The notes under the pieces: model-generated
Told to the model about the DNA's origin: nothing
What the model saw: only the letters and a program-made list of their open reading frames with translations
Databases searched by the model: none
From: JAWOFN01 sp046497505 [NCBI: bacterium]
GTDB lineage: Bacteria; Blakebacterota; Blakebacteria; Blakebacterales
Length of the DNA stretch: 22,572 nt
Assembly (NCBI GenBank): GCA_046497505.1
Contig: JAWOFN010000068.1
Coordinates: 1 to 22,572, forward strand
Reading direction: 5' to 3'
Program-made: the position numbers and the translations under genes
In this document: piece by piece, positions 1-9,089 of the stretch
Position numbering within the stretch: the stretch's first letter is position 1
Layout: each line of letters starts with the position of its first letter

Positions 1-142
1 CGCGCCCCCGCGCCCCGCCGCCGGTCCGGGTGATGCGGGTGGGAGCGGGGCGCGGGGGCGCGTGCCCGTATTTCGGCAGCGGACTGCAGCCCGACACCAG
101 CAGGGGCAGGACCAGCAGGACGATGAAGGACGCGCGGTTCAC
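1..142 (-). CDS. Partial lipoprotein, N-terminal 47 residues only
   Basis: An open frame starts at GTG 140-142 and runs off the left edge. The translation opens MNRASFIVLLVLPLLVSGCS, a classic lipoprotein signal: a short basic start, a hydrophobic core and an LVSGC lipobox with Cys19 as the lipidation site. The visible mature part is rich in Pro, Arg and Gly and shows no domain. A purine-rich stretch, GAGAGGGGG, lies 8 bases before the GTG and fits a ribosome binding site. The gene follows the TPR lipoprotein by 31 bases on the same strand, so the two are probably co-transcribed and both anchored in the envelope. The function cannot be told from this fragment; RlpA-like or NlpC/P60 lipoproteins often start in a similar way, but nothing here decides. 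Confidence 0.6.
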   Translation of the reverse strand, partial: MNRASFIVLLVLPLLVSGCSPLPKYGHAPPRPAPTRITRTGGGARGR

Positions 143-173
143 CGCGTGGACCCCCTCTCGGGTCGCGACCGGC

Positions 174-2300
174 TCAGTGGGGGCGGGTCTCCGGAGGGAT
201 CACGGTACCGCTCCCGGGCGGCGGCCGGTTCCCTCCCGTCGGGGGGCGTCCTCCTGTCTCGGGACGCCCGGGGATCGCTTCCGTGCCTCCCACCCGGCCC
301 GGTACGGTCCGCCTCCCGGGCGTCACCAGGGTGACCTGGGCCGGCTTACGCTGACCCATCCAGTTCTTCCAGCTCGTCATCTCCGCCTGGATCTCCTCGA
401 TCCGGGGAGGGTGGGCGGCGGAGAGGAACCCGTCGGGGATCTCCTGGCCCTGCAGGCGTGCCCGGGCCGCCGCCCCCTCCCTCGTCCCCTCATGTCGGTC
501 CGCCACCTGCTGGTAGGCGGTCCGCGCGGAATCGGGGGGGGCGATGTCCTCCAGCAGCACCGCCCGTGCCAGGGCCGCCCTCCGGGCCGCTTCGGTCCCC
601 GGATAGCGCTCCGCCACCTCCTCCATCCCCTCGATCAGCTCCTTCTTCTCCTCCCGCCCCGCGAACAGACTCCAGCCCGCCTGGACCTCGTCCAGAGCCC
701 GTTCCCCCCGGATCGACTCCGGGAGGGAGGGGTCCTCACCCGCGGAACGCAGGTAGTGGTATCCCCACCTCGTGTCGGCGAACTCCTCTCGCAGCCGCCT
801 GTCCCCCCGTTCCCGGAAGCGTCTTCCCCTCTCGGAGTCGGAGGTCCACTCCGTCATCGCCAGGCAGGCCCGCGGCACCAGTTCCGAGGAAGGGTGGTTC
901 CTCGTCAGGTGACCCAGGTACGTCATGGCGGAATCCGGCTGCCCCATCTCCAGGGCCAGGTGTTCCGCCAGCAGGTAGACATACCATCCGGGTGGGACAT
1001 CCTGCTCGACGGTGAGCACCGGGGCGATCCCCTCGCCGAGCTGCTCCGGGTCGAACCTCCCCGACGGAGGACGCCCCCGTACCACCTCCATCTCCCCCCT
1101 CTCACGGACCCCGCCGCGCGGCGCTCGGTCGGGAGCGCCGGGCCCGCGGGCCGTCTGTGAGTCCCGGGGGTCGGGGAAGTCGAGTGTCTCCTCCTCCCGC
1201 GAAGCCAGCGAGCGGAGCGAGTAGAAGCGCAGGATCGCCTCGGCACGCCGGGCGGCCTCCTGCTTCAGTTCCTCCTCTCCCCTCCCCGAAGCCACCGACT
1301 GGTACTCGGGATAGGCGGAGATGAAATTGCCGGTCTCTTCCAGGAGCCGGGCCAGGTCCATGCGTATCCGGGATTCCCAGGCGGCTGTGACCCCGTCCCG
1401 CAGCGCGAACACCATCTCCTCCTGGGCCTTCCGCTTCTGCCCCTGCCGGGCCAGCATCCGCGCCCGGAAATACCTGCGCAGTCCTGCATACCAGCCGTCC
1501 GAGTCCAGGTCCTCCAGCCGTTCCAGGCGCCCGGCGGCCTCCTCGAGCCGGTCCGCCCTCAGTTCCAGGTCCACCTGCAGGATGGCCAGCTCGAGGGCGG
1601 CCGAATAGCCCACGTACTCCGACGCGAGCACCTCGTCGATGATGGAGACCGCCTCTTCGAGACGCCCCAGTTCCTCCATCATCCTTGCCTCCGCCCGCCG
1701 GGCCCTCAGTGCGATGTCCGCCGGGGTGGCGGGGTCGGCGGCCAGTTCCCGCAGGGTCGCGGCGGCCCCCGCCACGAGGTCCCGCTCCGCCTGTGCACGG
1801 GCGGCGGTCAGACGGGCCTCAGCCCTGAGCCTCCCCTGGAGCGCCTCCGCCGCCCGGTTCGCCTCCTGTTCCGCGTCGGCGGGGCTCCCCAGCTCCAGCA
1901 CCCACATGGCCAGGTAGAGACGCGCCTCCGGCACCTGTTCCGCTTCGGAGAAGGTGTTCAGCATCTCATACCCCTTCCGCGTGGAGGCGGCGTACTCCCC
2001 CTGCCGGAAGAGGACCTTCTGGCTGATGAGGAGGGCCTCCTCCGCCCACTTGGAGTCGGGGTGCTCGGCCAGGACCTTGGAAGCGAACTGGAGGGACTTG
2101 CTGTATTTCTGGGGTACGTCGCGGGGGATCTGGCTATCCTCCTGCTCGGCCCGGAGCCGGGCCGCCTCGGCCTCCTCGAAGTTCCTCCGGGCCAGGTAGA
2201 AGGTGTTGAAGTACACGCATCCCTGGAAGAGCAGGAGGGCCGCCAGGGCGAGGACCAGCCCTCCCGCCCCGCGATTCTTCATTCCAGCCGGTCGCGGCAT
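174..2300 (-). CDS. Tetratricopeptide-repeat outer-membrane lipoprotein
   Basis: A 708-residue protein predicted to be a lipid-anchored scaffold. Residues 8-28 form a signal with a hydrophobic core and lipobox FQGC (Cys28); the mature end reads Cys-Val-Tyr-Phe-Asn-Thr-Phe-Tyr, a start I associate with TPR lipoproteins of FCB-type phyla. Helical repeats with spaced Ala, Leu and Gly fill about residues 60-360 and 437-625. They are separated by a charged, Pro/Arg-rich linker (about 371-436). A Pro/Gly-rich tail (652-708) looks disordered. The chosen ATG at 2300 lies 7 bases after the sirtuin stop, with AGGGAGG inside the end of that gene as ribosome binding site. An ATG at 2282 is possible, and an upstream in-frame extension to 2642 only overlaps the sirtuin gene antiparallel in frame and is rejected. 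TPR proteins usually organise protein complexes; the partner is unknown. Confidence 0.8.
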   Translation of the reverse strand: MPRPAGMKNRGAGGLVLALAALLLFQGCVYFNTFYLARRNFEEAEAARLRAEQEDSQIPRDVPQKYSKSLQFASKVLAEHPDSKWAEEALLISQKVLFRQGEYAASTRKGYEMLNTFSEAEQVPEARLYLAMWVLELGSPADAEQEANRAAEALQGRLRAEARLTAARAQAERDLVAGAAATLRELAADPATPADIALRARRAEARMMEELGRLEEAVSIIDEVLASEYVGYSAALELAILQVDLELRADRLEEAAGRLERLEDLDSDGWYAGLRRYFRARMLARQGQKRKAQEEMVFALRDGVTAAWESRIRMDLARLLEETGNFISAYPEYQSVASGRGEEELKQEAARRAEAILRFYSLRSLASREEETLDFPDPRDSQTARGPGAPDRAPRGGVRERGEMEVVRGRPPSGRFDPEQLGEGIAPVLTVEQDVPPGWYVYLLAEHLALEMGQPDSAMTYLGHLTRNHPSSELVPRACLAMTEWTSDSERGRRFRERGDRRLREEFADTRWGYHYLRSAGEDPSLPESIRGERALDEVQAGWSLFAGREEKKELIEGMEEVAERYPGTEAARRAALARAVLLEDIAPPDSARTAYQQVADRHEGTREGAAARARLQGQEIPDGFLSAAHPPRIEEIQAEMTSWKNWMGQRKPAQVTLVTPGRRTVPGRVGGTEAIPGRPETGGRPPTGGNRPPPGSGTVIPPETRPH

Positions 2301-2307
2301 CTGATCG

Positions 2308-3042
2308 TCATCCCTCCCTGGGGAAGAGTCGGGGGAGCCAGCTCCCGGAGGCCCCCCGCAGCACCAGGTCGGCCTGGTCGCTGAACGGGGTCCTCTCGGG
2401 GTTGACCTCCACGGTGAAGGCCCCGGCCTCATGGGCCATGAAGGGGAGGTAGGCAGCCGGGTACACCAGGGTGGAGGTCCCCACGCTGAGGAACACATCG
2501 GCGCTCCTCGCCGCCTGGAAGGCGCGTTCCAGGGCCTGCTGGGGGAGCATCTCACCGAACCACACCACGTCCGGACGGTACCTTCCCCCGCAGGTACAAC
2601 GGGGGCCGTCCTCCCCGGGTCCACGGCGGCTGCCGCAGACATGACAGCGGTCCCGCAGGATGTTCCCGTGCAGTTCTATGACGTCCCGGCTCCCGGCTTG
2701 TTCGTGGAGACCATCGATGTTCTGCGTGATGAGGGTGAACTCCTCGAAGCGTTCTTCCGCTCGGGCGAGGGCCTCGTGCCCGGGATTGGGTTCGATGTCC
2801 GCGATCTTCTCCCGGCGCCAGGCGTACCACTCCAGGACCCGATCCGGGTCCCGCTCGAACGCCTCGGGGGTGGCCAGTTCCTCTGCCTTGAAGTCCTTCC
2901 ACATACCCTCTTTGCCCCGGAAGGTGGGCACCCCGCTCTCGGCGGAGACCCCCGCCCCGGTGAAGACCGCGCAGCTTCGGGCCTCATCCGCCGAAGCGAA
3001 GAACCGCTCGAGGTCGGGTCCGGTCCCGGAGCGATCGCTCAT
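2308..3042 (-). CDS. cobB: SIR2-family NAD-dependent protein deacylase (sirtuin class III)
   Basis: Removes acyl groups from protein lysines using NAD+, giving nicotinamide and O-acyl-ADP-ribose. The 244-residue length fits a single-domain bacterial sirtuin. Visible signatures are [14 protein letters not shown] (29-42), [12 protein letters not shown] (106-117), ELHG with catalytic His125, and the RPDVVWFGE segment. Zinc ligands are probably Cys133, Cys136, Cys149 and Cys151; the second pair is C-x-C rather than C-x-x-C. Tyr73 and Arg76 form the Y-x-x-R motif that marks class III enzymes, which often prefer succinyl, malonyl or glutaryl groups to acetyl. The ATG overlaps the threonine aldolase stop as ATGA, so translation of the two is probably coupled. 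Class III assignment rests on the motif; the actual substrate is inferred. Confidence 0.93.
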   Translation of the reverse strand: MSDRSGTGPDLERFFASADEARSCAVFTGAGVSAESGVPTFRGKEGMWKDFKAEELATPEAFERDPDRVLEWYAWRREKIADIEPNPGHEALARAEERFEEFTLITQNIDGLHEQAGSRDVIELHGNILRDRCHVCGSRRGPGEDGPRCTCGGRYRPDVVWFGEMLPQQALERAFQAARSADVFLSVGTSTLVYPAAYLPFMAHEAGAFTVEVNPERTPFSDQADLVLRGASGSWLPRLFPREG

Positions 3043-4148
3043 CCCGCCGCTCCCGCGTCCTCGACCATCCGGGAGAAGGCATCCAGGGCCGTTTCGATCC
3101 CCTCGTCGTCCACGTCCAGGTGGGTCACCGCGCGGAGGGTGTCCCTGCCCATGGGATTGATGAGCACGCCGCGCGCCTTCAGGGCACGGCTCACCTCGGT
3201 CTCGGAGAGACCGGTCCCCGAGGTGTCGACGAACACGATGTTGGTCTGCACCGCCTCCATGTCCACCGAACAGCCCTGCATGGCATCCAGGCCCTCGGCC
3301 AGCCGCCGCGCCCGGGCATGGTCCTCGGCCAGACGTCCGATGTTGTGCTGCAGGGCGTACCGCCCCGCTGCGGCGAGGACCCCGACCTGGCGCATGGCTC
3401 CGCCGAACCGCTTCCGTACCTGCAGGGCCATCCGGATGAACTCCCGGGACCCCACGAGGACCGATCCCGCCGGGGCCCCGAGCCCCTTGGAGAGACAGAT
3501 CGAGATGGAATCGAAGGGCTCCGCCCAGAGGCGGACGTCGATCCGGGTGGCCACCGAGGCGTTGAAGAGTCGGGCGCCGTCCAGGTGCATGGGCAGACCG
3601 TGACGGTCTGCCGCCTTCCGTATCTTCCGGACCTCACCCAGGGGGAATACCGTGCCCCCCGCCTTGTTGTGGGTGTTCTCGATGGAGATCAGGGCCGTGG
3701 TCGGGTAGTGGATGGAATCGGGACGGACCGCCTCCTCCACCTGGTCCGCGGTGATCAGACCCAGGGGCCCGTCCAGGAGGTTGAAACCCACCCCGCTCAT
3801 GGCGGGGGCGGTCCCCCCTTCGAAGTTGAACACGTGGGCCCAGCGATGGCAGATCACCTCGTCCCCGGGACGGGTGTGGGTGTTGATGGCCACCTGGTTG
3901 CTCATGGTCCCGCTGGCCATGAAGAGGGCCGCCTCCTTACCGAGCATCCCGGCCAGTTCCTCCTGGAGGAGGTTCACCGTGGGATCCTCCCCGTAGACAT
4001 CGTCTCCGACCTCCGCCTCGGCCATGGAGCGGCGCATCTCCTCCCCCGGCCGGGTGACCGTGTCGCTCCTCAGGTCGATGACCGGGCCCCGGGGCAGGGG
4101 CGTGCCGGCCGGGGCCGGGTCGGGGTGCTTCTCCCTAGAGTGACTCAT
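3039..4148 (-). CDS. ltaE: Low-specificity L-threonine aldolase
   Basis: PLP-dependent enzyme cleaving L-threonine or allo-threonine to glycine and acetaldehyde, and often acting on other beta-hydroxy amino acids. The 369 residues show the family pattern: [11 protein letters not shown] (24-34), [12 protein letters not shown] (48-59), the cofactor-stacking region [13 protein letters not shown] (100-112), LDGARLFNA (189-197) and the Schiff-base lysine Lys221 within [13 protein letters not shown]. The start overlaps the end of the preceding nuclease-family gene by 14 bases and has AGGAGA nine bases upstream. The first 20 residues, rich in Pro and His, are a loose extension before the conserved core. 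The close relative beta-eliminating lyase fold group (tyrosine phenol-lyase) is less likely because the aldolase motifs are all present. Confidence 0.93.
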   Translation of the reverse strand: MSHSREKHPDPAPAGTPLPRGPVIDLRSDTVTRPGEEMRRSMAEAEVGDDVYGEDPTVNLLQEELAGMLGKEAALFMASGTMSNQVAINTHTRPGDEVICHRWAHVFNFEGGTAPAMSGVGFNLLDGPLGLITADQVEEAVRPDSIHYPTTALISIENTHNKAGGTVFPLGEVRKIRKAADRHGLPMHLDGARLFNASVATRIDVRLWAEPFDSISICLSKGLGAPAGSVLVGSREFIRMALQVRKRFGGAMRQVGVLAAAGRYALQHNIGRLAEDHARARRLAEGLDAMQGCSVDMEAVQTNIVFVDTSGTGLSETEVSRALKARGVLINPMGRDTLRAVTHLDVDDEGIETALDAFSRMVEDAGAAG

Positions 4149-4617
4149 CGCCGAACTCTCCTGGATCGATGCGTTTCAGACGGGCCCGGAGCCGGTCGTA
4201 GCGGCCCGAATCCTCCGCCGGGTCCTCGCCGAACTCCTTCAGGTACACGGTATCCGAGACATAGATGGGGGAATCGGTGCGCAGTGCCAGCGCGATGGAG
4301 TCGGAGGGACGGGCATCCACCTTCACCACCGTTCCCGCCCCCTCCAGGATCAGTTCGGCGAAATACGTGTGGTCCCTCAGGTCGGATATGATGACCCGCT
4401 GGAGCACGTAGCCCGCCCCCTGCACGACCCGGTGCAGCAGGTCGTGGGTCATGGGCCGGGGAGGGTCCACATCCCCCAGTTTGAGAGCTATGGCGTTGGC
4501 CTCGGCGGGGCCGATCCAGATGGGGAGCACATGCTCACCATCCAGCTCACGGAGCAGCACCACAGGTGCTTTGGTGCCTGAGTCCACGGCGAGGCCCGTC
4601 ACTGTGAAACGGCGCAT
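4135..4617 (-). CDS. Bifunctional nuclease (BFN/DUF151) family protein
   Basis: A 160-residue protein of the family named after plant bifunctional nucleases (DUF151), common as a single-domain protein in bacteria and of poorly known role. Matching features are the N-terminal beta strand pattern, [15 protein letters not shown] (31-45), a [14 protein letters not shown] helix (51-64) and the hallmark [14 protein letters not shown] (100-113). The last 40 residues are charged and probably the family's variable end. It is the first gene of a coupled set with threonine aldolase and sirtuin: its stop lies inside the aldolase start region. No ribosome binding site is visible before the ATG; a promoter -10 box lies only 6 bases upstream, which points to a leaderless message. 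Nuclease activity is not established for most bacterial members. Confidence 0.87.
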   Translation of the reverse strand: MRRFTVTGLAVDSGTKAPVVLLRELDGEHVLPIWIGPAEANAIALKLGDVDPPRPMTHDLLHRVVQGAGYVLQRVIISDLRDHTYFAELILEGAGTVVKVDARPSDSIALALRTDSPIYVSDTVYLKEFGEDPAEDSGRYDRLRARLKRIDPGEFGDESL

Positions 4618-4623
4618 GGTATC

Positions 4624-4653
4624 AGTCTATGCAGGGGGCGGAAGGAGTGGCAA
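4624..4653 (-). promoter_or_regulatory. Sigma70-type promoter with probable leaderless start
   Basis: Reading on the minus strand, TTGCCA (4648-4653, five of six bases of the -35 consensus) is followed by an 18-base spacer and TAGACT (4624-4629, four of six of the -10). Only 6 bases separate the -10 box from the ATG of the nuclease-family gene at 4617, so the expected transcription start falls on or next to the A of the ATG. No Shine-Dalgarno sequence is present, in agreement with a leaderless message. This is the best promoter match I could find in the window. Confidence 0.5.
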
Positions 4654-4666
4654 GGACACCCTTGGA

Positions 4667-4687
4667 GGCGGGCCGCTCCGACCCGCC
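4667..4687 (-). terminator. Short GC hairpin after rplI, weak terminator candidate
   Basis: Six-base perfect stem (4667-4672 with 4682-4687) and a nine-base loop, about 50 bases downstream of the rplI stop and just before the promoter of the next gene. No T-run follows on the minus strand, so intrinsic termination would be inefficient; it may only mark the operon boundary. Confidence 0.25.
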
Positions 4688-4721
4688 CCCGCAGGGATGG
4701 GACGAGGAGGCCCGCAGGGAT
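4688..4721. repeat. Two 11-base direct repeats, 23-base period
   Basis: CCCGCAGGGAT occurs at 4688-4698 and 4711-4721 in the gap between rplI and the nuclease-family gene. The spacing of about two helical turns could suit a dimeric regulator upstream of the promoter at 4624-4653, but in such GC-rich sequence it may be chance. Confidence 0.35.
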
Positions 4722-4738
4722 CGGAGTGGGGTCCGCGG

Positions 4739-5320
4739 CTAGGCGGACTCCTCCTTCTTCTCTCCGGCTCCTCCCCCGGCAGCCTCTTCCTCCGGGGCGG
4801 GGGTCTCCGTCACTTCCTCGGGCTCCAGCTCGCCCACCACGCTGGGATCCACCGCCTGGGTGCCTTCTTCCTCCTCGGCACGCTTGACCACCGAGACCTT
4901 GATCACGGGCTCCACGTCCCGGTGCAGGTGGATAGGCACCTCGTGGGTCCCCAGCTCCTTGATCGGCGCGGGGAGCAGGACGTTCCTTCGCTCCACCTCG
5001 AAGCCCTTCTCATGCAGCTCGTCCACGATCATCTGGCTGGTGACCGAACCGTACAGCTGGTCCTCTTCACCCACCTCCACCTCGAGGTGGAGTTCCTGGC
5101 CGGCCAGCTTCTCGGCCATGCTCTCGGCGTCACCCTTCAGCTTCTCCGCCCGCTTCTCCCGGGCCCCGGCTATGTGCTCGAAGGTCTTCAGGTTCCCCTC
5201 GGTGGCCTCCATCGCCAGCTTGCGGGGGATGAGGTAGTTCCGGGCGTAGCCGCGCTTGACGTCTACGACCTCCCCCGCCTCACCCAGGTTCGGCATGTCC
5301 TCTCGAAGTATCACACGCAT
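4739..5320 (-). CDS. rplI: 50S ribosomal protein L9 with acidic C-terminal extension
   Basis: L9 binds 23S rRNA near the L1 stalk and affects frame maintenance. The start MRVILREDMPNLGEAGEVVDVKRGYARN is the canonical N-domain, including the family signature around residues 13-40. A long charged connecting helix follows (about 42-75), then the C-terminal RNA-binding domain to about residue 147. The protein continues to 193 residues, roughly 45 more than the usual 148 or so, with an acidic, Pro/Ala/Gly-containing tail. The ATG shares its A with the stop of the DUF2232 gene (TGATG), and GAGGAGG encoded by the end of that gene serves as ribosome binding site. It is the last gene of the rpsF-rpsR-DUF2232-rplI cluster. 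Confidence 0.97.
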   Translation of the reverse strand: MRVILREDMPNLGEAGEVVDVKRGYARNYLIPRKLAMEATEGNLKTFEHIAGAREKRAEKLKGDAESMAEKLAGQELHLEVEVGEEDQLYGSVTSQMIVDELHEKGFEVERRNVLLPAPIKELGTHEVPIHLHRDVEPVIKVSVVKRAEEEEGTQAVDPSVVGELEPEEVTETPAPEEEAAGGGAGEKKEESA

Positions 5321-6225
5321 CAGCGATCCTCCTCGTCGGGTCCGCCCATCGCCGCCTCAGCCATGTGAGCGCGGAAGGGGACCCATGTCTCCAGCAATCC
5401 GAGCACGGCGAGCATCGCCATGCCCAACAGGTGTGTCACGATCACGGCAGCCACGAAGAGCCCCCGGGCCCAGCCCGGGGTCCCTCGCACTTCGAATCCG
5501 TACCAGGCCACCGCCAACCCCTGGATGGAATAGAGGATGGCCAGCAGCAGGAGGACGTTGTAAGCGGCCTCCAGCAGCGGTCCCGGGGCGGTCAGCGCGG
5601 CCAGGAAGGCCGCGCCGGCCAGCCAGGAGAGCTGCTCCGGCATGTTCCACATGCAGAAGGCGGGGAACCGCAGCCCCGGATCCTCTCCCCGGCGCCGCAG
5701 CCACCAGAGCCCGAGCCCCAGGGCGACTACACCCAGGGTGAGCCCGGTGAGCAGGGTCAGCGAGGGTGCCAGGCGACCGGTGAGTTCCAGGGTCGAACGG
5801 AGGGTCTCGAAGAACTGCTCCTCCTGTCCCGCGTCTCCCGGGAACCCCGACATCATGCCGTCCATCGAGGCACGGTACCGTTCGACCCACAGGTCCAGCA
5901 CCTCCGGTCTGTCCAGCGGAGCGAGGACCGACCAGGCCAGCGGCATGATCGGTGCCCCTCCGATGAGACTCACCGCCCGCCAGTCCCAGCGCCGCCTGAC
6001 CCCGTAGTCCAGGAGCAGACCGCTGGTGATCATGGCCAGGACCACCACCCCCACAGGGGGGAGCAGCAGGCCGGCTGCCAGTCCCACTGCCGCAAGGGGC
6101 AGCCAGAACCGCGCCCGGGGTCCCGATCGGAGCCGGCTCTGTGCGAACAGAGCCGCCGGGACGGCGAAGAACGCCGCCGCGATGAGCAGCTCCAGGACCA
6201 GACTCAGGAAGATCGTCAGGAGCAT
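5320..6225 (-). CDS. DUF2232 polytopic membrane protein
   Basis: A 301-residue integral membrane protein with about eight hydrophobic segments. Several of these lie in the first 120 residues and in the last 110 (including the run SIQGLAVAWYGFEV). The mid-protein segment around RFPAFCMWNMPEQLSWLAG matches the 'F-x-x-W-x-x-P' style of DUF2232 (YybS-like) proteins. Location between rpsR and rplI is typical for this family, which supports the assignment. The function is unknown; an energy-coupling or transport accessory role has been proposed for related families but nothing here tests it. The ATG at 6225 was chosen because the hydrophobic first helix starts there; the open frame continues upstream through rpsR but only as an overlap. 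No good ribosome binding site is visible. The C-terminus DEEDR encodes the rplI ribosome binding site. Confidence 0.8.
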   Translation of the reverse strand: MLLTIFLSLVLELLIAAAFFAVPAALFAQSRLRSGPRARFWLPLAAVGLAAGLLLPPVGVVVLAMITSGLLLDYGVRRRWDWRAVSLIGGAPIMPLAWSVLAPLDRPEVLDLWVERYRASMDGMMSGFPGDAGQEEQFFETLRSTLELTGRLAPSLTLLTGLTLGVVALGLGLWWLRRRGEDPGLRFPAFCMWNMPEQLSWLAGAAFLAALTAPGPLLEAAYNVLLLLAILYSIQGLAVAWYGFEVRGTPGWARGLFVAAVIVTHLLGMAMLAVLGLLETWVPFRAHMAEAAMGGPDEEDR

Positions 6226-6256
6226 GGTCGAGCGGCCGGTCGGCCGCCGCCGGTCC

Positions 6257-6472
6257 CTATCGGGCCGATTCGCTGGTGAACGGTACCAGCGCCAGGATCC
6301 TGGCCCGCTTGATGGCGTTGCCCAGCATCCTCTGATGCCGGGCACACACCCCGGACTGTCGCCTGGGCACGATCTTGCCGCGGTCACTGATGTAGCGCCG
6401 CAGCTCCCGCTCGTTCTTGTAGTCGATGTACTGCACGTGTTCGACACAGAATCTGCACGGCTTCTGGGCCAT
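6257..6472 (-). CDS. rpsR: 30S ribosomal protein S18, zinc-ribbon form
   Basis: Small-subunit protein that pairs with S6 on the platform of the 30S particle. The 71 residues match S18 along the whole length ([20 protein letters not shown], then [14 protein letters not shown], ending in LVPFT). Cys6, Cys9, Cys43 and His46 form a likely zinc site; many bacteria carry a version without these residues, so this is the zinc-containing type. The ATG overlaps the rpsF stop as TGATG. The ribosome binding site GAGGAGGAGG is made of the last glutamate codons of rpsF, so translation should be tightly coupled. No single-strand DNA-binding protein gene lies between S6 and S18, unlike in Bacillus. Confidence 0.97.
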   Translation of the reverse strand: MAQKPCRFCVEHVQYIDYKNERELRRYISDRGKIVPRRQSGVCARHQRMLGNAIKRARILALVPFTSESAR

Positions 6473-6939
6473 CAGTCCTCCTCCTCTTCCTTCTCGTCGT
6501 CCTCGACCTCGTCCTCTTCGTCATCGCCGTCATCCTCATCGTCCTCATCACCCTCGTCGTCTTCGTCATCCCCGCCGCCCCGGCGGCCCCTGCCCTGCTC
6601 CTCGCTCTCGGACGAGCGGGGCTCCTTCTGCTCCTCCCGGGCGGCGAGTGTGGCCGGGTCGAGGTAGATGATGAGGTGGCGGAGGACGTTCTCGTCGAGA
6701 CGCAGGAGGTTGTCCAGTTCCTCGACCTGTTCACCGGAGAGCTCGAACTCAAGGACGACGTAGTATCCCTGGTCCTTCTTGTTGATCGGATACGCCAGGG
6801 AACGGACCCCCCAGGGATCCTCGTTCAAGATCTTCCCGCCCCCCTCCTCGATCTGCTTCTTCCAGCGATCCCGCTGCTTGGAGAGACCCTCGTCCCCCAG
6901 TGAGGGGTCGAGGATGATGGTCACCTCGTAATGCCTCAT
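6472..6939 (-). CDS. rpsF: 30S ribosomal protein S6 with long polyacidic tail
   Basis: S6 binds S18 and the central domain of 16S rRNA. Residues 1-98 are a standard S6 fold ([53 protein letters not shown]). Residues 99-123 form a charged linker with RGRRGGG. Residues 124-155 are then almost entirely Asp and Glu (28 of 32). E. coli S6 receives glutamates after translation from RimK; here an acidic tail is genetically encoded and much longer. The SD GGGAGGT lies nine bases before the ATG. Upstream, a 100-base gap after hppA carries two perfect hairpins, one of which could be the S6:S18 feedback leader. Confidence 0.97.
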   Translation of the reverse strand: MRHYEVTIILDPSLGDEGLSKQRDRWKKQIEEGGGKILNEDPWGVRSLAYPINKKDQGYYVVLEFELSGEQVEELDNLLRLDENVLRHLIIYLDPATLAAREEQKEPRSSESEEQGRGRRGGGDDEDDEGDEDDEDDGDDEEDEVEDDEKEEEED

Positions 6940-6946
6940 GTTCCAG

Positions 6947-6998
6947 GTACCTCCCTATGGACGTCAGGTCCCGGGTCAGAATGCCCGGGACAGGGTAC
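6947..6998 (-). promoter_or_regulatory. Candidate rpsF leader hairpin enclosing the ribosome binding site
   Basis: In the message, an eight-base perfect stem (6968-6975 with 6984-6991, eight-base loop) is enclosed by a possible five-base outer stem (6947-6951 with 6994-6998). The rpsF Shine-Dalgarno (6949-6956) falls in the 3' arm of the outer stem, so folding would hide it. S6:S18 complexes are known to bind a structured leader of their own mRNA in many bacteria. I do not see the diagnostic CCG internal loop clearly, so membership in that RNA family is unproven. Confidence 0.35.
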
Positions 6999-7022
6999 GT
7001 GCCGTGCACCCTGCACGGCACG
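6998..7022 (-). terminator. Perfect 11-bp hairpin directly after hppA
   Basis: An inverted repeat with arms 6998-7008 and 7012-7022 and a three-base loop starts 17 bases after the hppA stop. The stem is uninterrupted and very stable. No T-run follows on the minus strand, so it is either a non-classical terminator or stabiliser of the hppA message 3' end, or the 5' part of the rpsF leader. Its symmetry could also serve as a dimeric operator. Confidence 0.45.
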
Positions 7023-7039
7023 GTTCTGTCCGCTCCCGC

Positions 7040-9073
<2,034 letters not shown>

Positions 9074-9089
9074 CTGGGCGTCGTTCTCC

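Noticed and set aside
2301-2642. N-terminal extension of the TPR lipoprotein to position 2642
   Set aside because: The extra 114 residues overlap the sirtuin gene in another frame, are Arg/Pro/Ser/Trp-rich noise and would bury the lipoprotein signal.
2431-4391. Plus-strand frames at 2431-3603 and 3120-4391
   Set aside because: Antisense shadows of the sirtuin, threonine aldolase and nuclease-family genes; no ribosome binding sites or recognisable domains.
6475-6570. Tandem CTC/GTC-rich run looking like a microsatellite or CRISPR-like repeat
   Set aside because: It is the in-frame coding sequence of the S6 acidic tail; units are irregular and there are no spacers.
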